The position numbers and the translations under genes are program-made. This document shows positions 24,096 to 30,605 of a stretch of DNA of 64,000 bases, piece after piece. The stretch is taken from assembly GCF_007990775.1 (NCBI RefSeq), contig NZ_BJXB01000007.1:1-64000 (forward strand). Reading direction: 5' to 3'. Within the stretch, counting starts at the first letter, position 1. The number at the start of each line of letters is the position of its first letter. Below the pieces are notes generated by a model. That model did no database searches and was not told the DNA's origin. It saw only the letters and a program-made list of their open reading frames with translations. Source of the stretch: Deinococcus cellulosilyticus NBRC 106333 = KACC 11606. Its GTDB lineage: Bacteria > Deinococcota > Deinococci > Deinococcales > Deinococcaceae.

Positions 24096-25520
24096 TCAGG
24101 CTTTGCCCAGCCGCTGCACCCGGTCCAAGAGTTCACGCTGGGACAGGGAAACCGAGACCTGATGGGCCACCGACATCACCAGTTGCACATCGTCTTCAGT
24201 GAAGTCTCTGTCGTGGATGCTGTTGCACACAGTGAGGGTTCCCAGCACCCTGGGGCTTTCCGGGTCGAGCAGTGGAGCCACAATGACTGCACCAATCTGC
24301 TGGCTGAGGCGACGCTCCCGCACAGAAGGGCTTTCCCTTTCATCCACGCCTTCTTTGGAGGAGAGGGCCGGTTTGCGTTCGCGCATCACCCAGCCTGAGA
24401 GTCCCGAGCGGAGTTCATGGATGTCCAGTTTCAGGGAGAGCTCGGGAGCAGAGCCTGCTGCCCCTGCCGCGTAAGCCACATCCTGACCGTTGGGGGTGAG
24501 GGTGAAGATCAGGCTCCAGCGCACCGAAAGAGCTTCTTGCACCATGCGGGCGATGTCTTCCAGAAGGCCCTGCCTGGAGCGGTTCTGGTGGATGGCCTGA
24601 CTGACCCCGTACAGGGCGGTCAGGCGGCGCAGGTCCTCGCTGACCTTGCGGTGGAGGGCCAGGGTGTCCAGGGCAATGTTGAGGTGATTGACCACCGTCT
24701 GGAGCACCTGCAGGTCCCGGTGGGTGAGGGGTTCCCGCTGGCTCTCCACCATCAGGGCACCGTGGGCCAGTCTGGACCGTCCAAAGGGCACCCCGAGCAC
24801 AGAGGCCTCTTCCCCATGCAGTTCGACCCCTGCTGGAAGCTGTGTGGCATTCAGGATGTGCAGTGCGTTTCCAGTGCGGATCACATGTGCAGCAGCACTG
24901 CTTTTCAGGTGCAGGAGGTCACTGAAGGGCTTTCCTCCCCTGCTGGGACCCAGCTTCAGGGTGTTTCCCTCTTCAAAAACCACATAGACCTGGGCATGGT
25001 CCATGATCTCAAAGGAGGCGTTCACCACCGTGGTGAAAATGCCTTCCAGGCTCACATTGCTGGCAAGCAGCACCTGCAGGCGTTTCAGCAGACCCAGTTC
25101 CTGTTCCAGTTGCTGGTTTTGCACCTGCAGGTGGGCCGGTGGGGCAGGTTCAAACTGGAACTGCACGCTGCACATCACATTTTCCTTGAGGGTGGAGGGG
25201 AGGATGGTGACGGCCACCCTGGCCCACTGCCAGCCTTCAAGCAATTCCACCTGCACCCGGTGCTGACTGGACTGCCCTTTTTTCAGGGCACTCTGGATCA
25301 CCTGCCAGACGTCAAAAGTCTCACGGTTCTCGTCGGTGACCTGCAGGTGTTGCAACCAGAAAGGACTGTCTTCCAGGCCGCTCTGGCTGACGGTGGGCAG
25401 CCGGACCATGTTGTCGGAGAAGGCCTGGTTGTAGAGGATGCACTCTCCTTCATTGTCCAGCACCACCACCCAGCCGGGCATGCTGTTGATGAAGACTTTC
25501 AGCTGTTCAGGGTTGAACAT
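24096..25520 (-). CDS. PAS-GAF-GAF sensor protein without an output domain
   Basis: 474 residues. An N-terminal PAS-like domain (about 1-110; INSMPGWVVVLDNEGECILYNQAF), a short coiled coil, then two GAF domains (about 150-290 and 310-465, the second with VIVAPLLDPESPRVLGTLTV). No kinase, cyclase or DNA-binding module follows, so it probably signals by protein contact, perhaps with the GAF-containing kinase/cyclase encoded downstream. The promoter -10 TAGAAT lies six bases before the ATG, so the mRNA should be leaderless. Confidence 0.85.
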   Translation of the reverse strand: MFNPEQLKVFINSMPGWVVVLDNEGECILYNQAFSDNMVRLPTVSQSGLEDSPFWLQHLQVTDENRETFDVWQVIQSALKKGQSSQHRVQVELLEGWQWARVAVTILPSTLKENVMCSVQFQFEPAPPAHLQVQNQQLEQELGLLKRLQVLLASNVSLEGIFTTVVNASFEIMDHAQVYVVFEEGNTLKLGPSRGGKPFSDLLHLKSSAAAHVIRTGNALHILNATQLPAGVELHGEEASVLGVPFGRSRLAHGALMVESQREPLTHRDLQVLQTVVNHLNIALDTLALHRKVSEDLRRLTALYGVSQAIHQNRSRQGLLEDIARMVQEALSVRWSLIFTLTPNGQDVAYAAGAAGSAPELSLKLDIHELRSGLSGWVMRERKPALSSKEGVDERESPSVRERRLSQQIGAVIVAPLLDPESPRVLGTLTVCNSIHDRDFTEDDVQLVMSVAHQVSVSLSQRELLDRVQRLGKA

Positions 25521-25526
25521 GTCTTT

Positions 25527-25532
25527 ATTCTA
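25527..25532 (-). promoter_or_regulatory. Leaderless -10 box of the PAS-GAF gene
   Basis: TAGAAT on the minus strand with exactly six bases before the ATG at 25520. The -35 region is weak (CAGGAG). Confidence 0.6.
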
Positions 25533-25594
25533 GAGGGTTTTTGTGCCATCTCCTGAGCCCGATCTAACAGACAGCCTGATTTTCTGCTGACCTT

Positions 25595-26341
25595 TCAGTG
25601 GGTCAGGGTCGCCCGGTACTGGGACGGGGTCAGTCCAACCACATTGCGAAACAGCCGTGTGAAGGCACTGTGGTCGGAGTAACCGCACTGGTGGGCCACT
25701 TCGGTGATGGTGAGGTGGGTGGTGCCCAGCAGCTGGGAGGCGGTTTCCAGGCGGATTTTCATCAGCATCTGTTTGGGGGTGAGTCCGAACACCTGACGGG
25801 TGGCCCGCTCCAGCTGGTCTTCGGACATCCCGGTGAAGAGGGCAAGGGTTGGAATGCGCAGGTCTTCGGCATGGTGTTTTTGCAGGTGGTCGCTCAGGAC
25901 GGCAAGCCGGGCGTAAAGGCTGCTGCGCTCATCTGGCCTGGGCAGGGCCCTGGAAATCCCGGCCACCCCGATCACCTGCCCTTCTTTGTCCCTGAGGGGA
26001 AACTTGTGGGTGAGGCACCACCCCATCTGGGGTTCTGTGGGGTGCTGGCGTCTGGAATGCGGCAGGTGGTACATTTCCAGCCTGTCCCGGATGGGCGCAC
26101 CATCCCTGATCACCTGGAGGTCCTGCTGGGTGTAATTGTCTCCGATGGGTCCAGGGAAGATCACCGAGGCCGTGTGTCCCAGCAGCTCCTTTTTGTGCTT
26201 TTTTCCGCTGCGGTGCATCAGGGTCTGGTTGACCATCACGTATTTTCCTGCACGGTCTTTGACAAAGAACATGGTGTCTGGGAGGGAATCAAACAGCTCC
26301 ATCAGCACCTGAGCAGAAAAGCTTTCCAGCAACGCATCCAC
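25595..26341 (-). CDS. PAS-containing AraC-family transcriptional regulator
   Basis: 248 residues. The N-terminal PAS domain (about 12-130; LFDSLPDTMFFVKDRAGKYV, RDKEGQVIGVAGISR) replaces the usual cupin sensor. The C-terminal AraC/XylS double HTH is complete (LRIPTLALFTGMSEDQLERA, then ITEVAHQCGYSDHSAFTRLF and LTPSQYRATL). GTG start; CACAAT lies six bases upstream and may be a leaderless promoter. It is divergent from a FAD-dependent amine/amino-acid oxidoreductase, which it probably controls. Confidence 0.9.
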   Translation of the reverse strand: MDALLESFSAQVLMELFDSLPDTMFFVKDRAGKYVMVNQTLMHRSGKKHKKELLGHTASVIFPGPIGDNYTQQDLQVIRDGAPIRDRLEMYHLPHSRRQHPTEPQMGWCLTHKFPLRDKEGQVIGVAGISRALPRPDERSSLYARLAVLSDHLQKHHAEDLRIPTLALFTGMSEDQLERATRQVFGLTPKQMLMKIRLETASQLLGTTHLTITEVAHQCGYSDHSAFTRLFRNVVGLTPSQYRATLTH

Positions 26342-26435
26342 TTTCCCATTGTGCCAGATTCCACAAAAAACTGCGTGAAAAGATCAAGACGAAATCCACC
26401 GCTGGGCCGCATCATGAAGCATCAGAAAGGCCACC

Positions 26436-27560
26436 ATGACCCACTTCACAGGAGATGTTGTTGTGATCGGAGCAGGCATCATCGGAGCCGCCTGCAGTTA
26501 CCGCCTTGCCGAAGCAGGCTTTAAAGTCACCGTGCTGGAACAGGACAGTTCCCCTGCCACCGGGTCCACCGCCCGCAGTGCAGCAGGGGTGCGCGTGCAG
26601 TTTCAGGAGCGGGTGAACATCGAGCTCTCTCGAATCAGCATCGAAGAGTACCGCTGCATGAAAGACGCCGACCTGCGCGAGATCGGCTACCTGATGCTGG
26701 TGCCAGAAGAGCGCTGGGAAGCCCACGAAAAAGGAATTGCACTGCAGCAGTCTCTGGGACTTCCTGTGCAGGCCCTCAGTCCTCTGGAAGCACAACAGAT
26801 TCTGCCCTTTGAAACACACGATCTTGTGGGCTGTTCTTATTGCCCCACAGACGGGGCCGTGGACCCCCACGGGATCACCTTTCATTACCTGAGGGAAGCC
26901 AGAAAACACGGGGCAACCCTGCATGTGGACACCCGGGTCACCGGGATCAGGCACCAGCAGGGCATCTGGACCCTCAGCACCTCAAAAGGCACGTTTCAGG
27001 CCCCGGTGGTGGTGAATGCCACCGGAGCGTGGGCCAGGGAGGTCGGTGAAATGTGCGGTCTGGACGTGCCGATCACCCCGGCAAGACGCATGGTGTTCTG
27101 CACCGGACCCCTGGAGGAAACGCACCATTTCCCGATGACCTTCGACCTGAAAAGTGGGGTCTGGCTGAGGTCAGAAGGCCAGCGGGTGATTTTTGGCAGG
27201 GCCAATCCCTCTGACAGCGGCTTTCGGACCACCCTTGACTGGGACTGGCTGGAACCCACCCTGGAAGCGGCTTTTGATCGTTTTCCATGGTTCGAGAAAC
27301 TGCACCTGGACCGCAAGGCCAGCTGGTACGGTCACTATGAGATGACGCCGGACGGTCAGGCCATCCTGGGCCGCATGCCCGGAGTGGCAGGCTGGTTCAA
27401 CGCCTGTGGTTTTTCCGGTCATGGGGTGATGCAGGCCGCAGCCACAGGTCGGGTGATTGCCCAGGAGGTGCTGGGGCAGGAGCTTCTGGTGAACATTGAT
27501 CCCCTGCGCATTGACCGCTTTGCCCATGCAACACCCCTCAGGGAGGACATTCAGGTGTGA
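26436..27560 (+). CDS. FAD-dependent oxidoreductase (DAO family)
   Basis: 374 residues. The FAD-binding Rossmann motif is at the N-terminus (VVVIGAGIIGAACSYRLAEAG), followed by STARSAAGVRVQF, a middle substrate domain, NATGAWA near 190 and the C-terminal GFSGHGVMQAAATGRV that closes the FAD site. This is the D-amino-acid oxidase/glycine oxidase/sarcosine oxidase family, which oxidises C-N bonds of amino acids. Substrate cannot be predicted. An AAAGG ribosome site precedes the ATG. Divergent from the PAS-AraC regulator. Confidence 0.9.
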   Translation: MTHFTGDVVVIGAGIIGAACSYRLAEAGFKVTVLEQDSSPATGSTARSAAGVRVQFQERVNIELSRISIEEYRCMKDADLREIGYLMLVPEERWEAHEKGIALQQSLGLPVQALSPLEAQQILPFETHDLVGCSYCPTDGAVDPHGITFHYLREARKHGATLHVDTRVTGIRHQQGIWTLSTSKGTFQAPVVVNATGAWAREVGEMCGLDVPITPARRMVFCTGPLEETHHFPMTFDLKSGVWLRSEGQRVIFGRANPSDSGFRTTLDWDWLEPTLEAAFDRFPWFEKLHLDRKASWYGHYEMTPDGQAILGRMPGVAGWFNACGFSGHGVMQAAATGRVIAQEVLGQELLVNIDPLRIDRFAHATPLREDIQV

Positions 27561-27633
27561 GCCCGCCCGCACCCTCCTCTCCTATGCAGGTGGCCGTGAT
27601 TGACTGCTGTCGCATCCTTGTGGGTGCTCTGAC

Positions 27634-27666
27634 CAGGTGTTCTCTGGCCCCAGGGAAGAACACCTG
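27634..27666 (+). terminator. Hairpin 1 between convergent genes
   Basis: Ten-bp perfect stem CAGGTGTTCT / AGAACACCTG, 74 bp after the oxidoreductase stop, followed by AAAACA on the plus strand. It has no T-tract, so termination is uncertain. Confidence 0.45.
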
Positions 27667-27670
27667 AAAA

Positions 27671-27697
27671 CACCAGGGGATGGGACTTCCCCTGGTG
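27671..27697 (-). terminator. Hairpin 2 between convergent genes
   Basis: Nine-bp perfect stem CACCAGGGG / CCCCTGGTG; on the minus strand it is followed by TTTTCAGG. This fits a terminator for the SnoaL-like gene, although 74 bp past its stop. Confidence 0.6.
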
Positions 27698-27770
27698 GCG
27701 CAGCAGAGGTGGGTTGCTTGCAGGTGGGCTGCGCGACTGTGGGACCAGTCTGGGTCGCCCACCCTCCCGT

Positions 27771-28142
27771 TCAGCCTGCGGCCTGTGCAGGCACCCGATC
27801 CAGAAATCCGGTCACCGATTGCAGCAGACCCCCGGGAGAGAGCACAGCGAAGTCTGTGCCTTCGACCACCACTTCCTGGCCGTCAGGTCCCATGCCCCAG
27901 CGGAAACGGGCGTGGTTCTGGTGGGCATCCACGGCACCAAGCAGGGTGAAACGGAAACCAGGGTACTTCTGCTGCACGGCGGCAATCATCTGGTCGATCC
28001 CTTCGATGCCATTGCCCTGCATGAGGGGGTCCACATAGCGGGCGTCTGTGCTCCAGGTCTGCTGGATCAGGTTCAGGCGCTTTTCACTGTCGGTTTCATT
28101 CCAGGCTGCGATGTACTGTTCAATCAGGACTGTTGCATTCAT
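27771..28142 (-). CDS. SnoaL-like (NTF2-fold) protein
   Basis: 123 residues with the NTF2-like pattern: LIEQYIAAWNETDSEKR, WSTDARYVDPLMQGNGIEGI, FRFTLLGAVDAHQNHARFRW and VVVEGTDFAVL. The fold is a cone-shaped barrel that binds small hydrophobic molecules; many such proteins have no known substrate. GGAGG ribosome site nine bases before ATG. Divergent from an XRE regulator with which such genes are commonly paired, so regulation by it is likely. Confidence 0.85.
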   Translation of the reverse strand: MNATVLIEQYIAAWNETDSEKRLNLIQQTWSTDARYVDPLMQGNGIEGIDQMIAAVQQKYPGFRFTLLGAVDAHQNHARFRWGMGPDGQEVVVEGTDFAVLSPGGLLQSVTGFLDRVPAQAAG

Positions 28143-28230
28143 GGGTGCCTCCTTGGGTGGACCGCCTCTGTTCTTGCGGTCACCTGAGGTCAGAATAGGT
28201 CCAGAAATGCACAGGGTCGATTACCTCCGG

Positions 28231-28264
28231 GGTCATGGCCTTCATGACCTGAATTCGTTACCAT
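28231..28264 (+). promoter_or_regulatory. XRE regulator promoter and operator
   Basis: GGTCATG-GCCTT-CATGACC (28231-28249) is a perfect seven-bp inverted repeat covering the -35 region, and TACCAT (28259-28264) is a -10 box six bases before the ATG. Fits autorepression by the XRE protein, probably together with the divergent SnoaL-like gene. Confidence 0.7.
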
Positions 28265-28270
28265 CAGGGC

Positions 28271-29062
28271 ATGACGCAACCGATGGCAAGTGCCCAGGGG
28301 GTGGGAACCCTCCTGCGGGAATGGCGACAGAGACGCAGACTCAGCCAGATGGACCTGGCCCTTGAGGCAGACATTTCCACCCGGCACCTGAGTTTCGTGG
28401 AAACGGGACGCTCCCATCCGAGTCGGGAAATGGTCCTGCACCTCGCCACCCACCTGAACGTGCCCCTCAGGGAACAGAACCTGCTCCTGACGGCTGCGGG
28501 GTATGCCCCGGTGTTTCCAGAGCGTTCCCTGCAGGACCCTTCCCTTCAGGCGGCCCGTCAGGCGCTGGACCTCATTCTGCAGGGTCATGAGCCCTACCCT
28601 GCTTTGCTGGTGGATCGGCACTGGAACCTGCAGGCCATGAACCGGGCCATTCCTCCCCTGCTGGAAGGCCTCCCGGAGCACCTGCTGCAAGCTCCGGTGA
28701 ATGTGCTGCGCCTGAGCCTGCACCCTGAAGGCCTCGCCCCAGGGATCGAAAACCTTGCTGAATGGCGGGCCCACCTGCTGGAGCGCCTGAAAAGGCAGGT
28801 GGACCTGACAGCAGATCCTGTGCTGATGGATCTGCTTGCAGAGCTTCAGGCTTATCCTGCCCCCAGAGGAATACGTGCACAGGTGACCTCTGACATTGCC
28901 ATTCCTTTGCGCCTGCGCACCTCCCAGGGCGTGCTGTCCTTCCTGAGCACCACCACGGTTTTCGGAACGCCTGTCGAAGTGACCCTCTCAGAACTGGCCC
29001 TGGAAACCTTCTTTCCGGCAGATGCTTTTACTTTACAGGTGTTGCAGGGCCAGACTGTCTAG
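28271..29062 (+). CDS. XRE-family regulator with MmyB-like C-terminal domain
   Basis: 263 residues. The HTH (GTLLREWRQRRRLSQMDLAL, DISTRHLSFVETGRSHPSRE) is followed by a ligand-binding domain of the MmyB type (YPALLVDRHWNLQAMNRAI, then AYPAPRGIRAQ...IAIPLRLRT and STTTVFGTPVEVTLSELALE). Such proteins regulate neighbouring genes in response to fatty-acid-like ligands in characterised actinobacterial cases; here that is inference. Leaderless start: TACCAT six bases upstream. Confidence 0.9.
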   Translation: MTQPMASAQGVGTLLREWRQRRRLSQMDLALEADISTRHLSFVETGRSHPSREMVLHLATHLNVPLREQNLLLTAAGYAPVFPERSLQDPSLQAARQALDLILQGHEPYPALLVDRHWNLQAMNRAIPPLLEGLPEHLLQAPVNVLRLSLHPEGLAPGIENLAEWRAHLLERLKRQVDLTADPVLMDLLAELQAYPAPRGIRAQVTSDIAIPLRLRTSQGVLSFLSTTTVFGTPVEVTLSELALETFFPADAFTLQVLQGQTV

Positions 29063-29095
29063 GAGGGTAAAAATACTCTTTCGGGCAATCTGGTT

Positions 29096-29488
29096 TCAGA
29101 GGTGCACAGTGTGTTCCTGACAACCCGGAACATCCTCCAGACGGTAATACACCGGAATCCCACGTTCAGTGGCAAGACGCACGTCATTGTCTGCACCCTT
29201 TGATTCGCCTTCGATGCGCAGCACAGCATGACAGAGCTGGATCAGGCGTCCGGCCACCGGATAGAGGATCTGATCGTAAAGATGGTCTCCCACTTCTTTT
29301 CCTCCGGCAGTGTGCCAGATGGGAAGGGCAACCCACTCTCCGATCATGGGGATGTGTCCGGCTTTGAAGAGGGGCCAGGAGGCTTCTTCGAGGCGGCGCA
29401 GGTTCTGGGCCATTTTTTCAGGGTCGTCTCCGGTGCCGCTGCGGTAGGGTCCGGCGATGAGGATGAGCATGGGGGCTGGTTGGTTCAT
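29096..29488 (-). CDS. DUF4406 protein (nucleoside deoxyribosyltransferase-like)
   Basis: 130 residues: LILIAGPYRSGTGDDPEKMA, LRRLEEASWPLFKAGHIPMI, EWVALPIW, then RIEGESKGADNDVRLATERG. The pattern matches DUF4406, related to nucleoside 2-deoxyribosyltransferases (the AGPY and ExxGAxxE-like motifs). Nucleotide salvage or signalling is inferred. GGGAGG ribosome site. A 17-bp operator identical to the one before the divergent DeoR gene lies 26 bp upstream of the start, so DeoR probably controls it. Confidence 0.8.
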   Translation of the reverse strand: MNQPAPMLILIAGPYRSGTGDDPEKMAQNLRRLEEASWPLFKAGHIPMIGEWVALPIWHTAGGKEVGDHLYDQILYPVAGRLIQLCHAVLRIEGESKGADNDVRLATERGIPVYYRLEDVPGCQEHTVHL

Positions 29489-29513
29489 GGGTTCCTCCCA
29501 TCAGGAAATGAGA

Positions 29514-29530
29514 TTGCACGAAACTGCACG
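29514..29530 (-). promoter_or_regulatory. DeoR operator O1 (before the DUF4406 gene)
   Basis: CGTGCAGTTTCGTGCAA on the minus strand, identical over 17 bases to the site in front of deoR. It contains two CGTGCA half-sites ten bases apart. Confidence 0.8.
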
Positions 29531-29679
29531 CTTGAGTCTGAGGCACCCCAAGGACAGGTGAAGAAACCTGTGTGGCATCGTTCCTCACCTGCACTTTTAG
29601 AACCACAGTTGCCGAAAGGGAGATCAGCGCAGGATTGCGGGGTTGAGATCCTGCCATTCTGGCACCCATCTTCAAATTA

Positions 29680-29696
29680 CATGCAGCTTCATGCAA
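29680..29696 (+). promoter_or_regulatory. DeoR operator O2
   Basis: CATGCAGCTTCATGCAA, 14/17 matches to the other two sites, exactly 30 bp upstream of operator O3 and in the same orientation. Confidence 0.7.
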
Positions 29697-29709
29697 TGTC
29701 AAGGACTAT

Positions 29710-29737
29710 CGTGCAGTTTCGTGCAAAGGTGTATACT
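29710..29737 (+). promoter_or_regulatory. DeoR operator O3 and deoR promoter
   Basis: CGTGCAGTTTCGTGCAA (29710-29726) directly precedes a TATACT -10 box (29732-29737), so the bound protein would cover the -35 region. Transcription should start about nine bases before the GTG start. Confidence 0.75.
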
Positions 29738-29752
29738 TGAGCTGGTGAATCC

Positions 29753-30508
29753 GTGCTGACCACACAACGCAAGCAATTGATCCTTGGACGCCTCAAAGCA
29801 GACGGCCAGATTGTCGCCAAAACCCTCAGCCAGGAACTGGGACTCTCGGAAGACACCATCCGCAGGGACCTGCGGGAACTTGCTGCCGAAGGATTGCTGC
29901 AGAGGGTGCACGGGGGGGCACTTCCAGCCTCTCCCACCGTGGTGGACCTGCAGGCCAGAAAACAGATTTCCCAGGAAGCCAAGGCCGTCCTCGGAAAAGC
30001 CGCTGCAAACCTCATTCAATCGGGTCAGGTGGTGCTTCTGGACGGCGGAACCACCCATGTGCATCTGGTGCGGCACCTCCCTGCAGACCTGAAAGCCACG
30101 TTTGTGACCCACAGTCCGACCATTGCCGTGGAACTCGGGGAGCACACCTCCTGTGAAGTGGTCCTGCTGGGAGGCAGACTCTTCAGGCATTCGATGGTGG
30201 CCATGGGTGCAGCAACCCTGGAAGCCCTCTCCCACATCCGACCCGACCTGTTCTTCATGGGGGTGACCGGAGTGCATGCGCAAGAAGGCCTCAGCACCGG
30301 GGACCTGGAAGAAGCCCACCTCAAGCGGGCTCTCAGCCAGAGGGCTGCCGAGACCATCGTGCTGGCAGACAGCAAAAAAATCGGGGTGGCCTCACAGTAT
30401 GTGATTGCACCTGTCCGTGAACTGGGCACACTGATCGTGGAGAAATCCCTTCCTGAAGAGGTGCTTTCACCTTTTGAAGGGCTGGGCATCACACTTTTGC
30501 GGGCCTGA
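29753..30508 (+). CDS. DeoR/GlpR-family transcriptional regulator
   Basis: 251 residues, family length. The HTH is canonical (RKQLILGRLKADGQIVAKTL, LGLSEDTIRRDLRELAAEGL, RVHGGA). The C-terminal sugar-phosphate sensor domain has LLDGGTTHVHLVRHL, VVLLGGRLFRHSMVAMG, FFMGVTGVHAQEGLS and VLADSKKIG. It binds a phosphorylated sugar or nucleoside sugar. GTG start with a short leader. Three matching operators in the 264-bp gap to the divergent DUF4406 gene suggest autoregulation and control of that gene. Confidence 0.93.
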   Translation: MLTTQRKQLILGRLKADGQIVAKTLSQELGLSEDTIRRDLRELAAEGLLQRVHGGALPASPTVVDLQARKQISQEAKAVLGKAAANLIQSGQVVLLDGGTTHVHLVRHLPADLKATFVTHSPTIAVELGEHTSCEVVLLGGRLFRHSMVAMGAATLEALSHIRPDLFFMGVTGVHAQEGLSTGDLEEAHLKRALSQRAAETIVLADSKKIGVASQYVIAPVRELGTLIVEKSLPEEVLSPFEGLGITLLRA

Positions 30509-30605
30509 CCAGAAAGCAAGATTGCCCCTCGTCCCATGCACAGGTCAGGGGTAAAATGTGCGGTATTCCAGGAAGGAGCGAAAGACCCACGTCTTTCACA
30601 GCACC

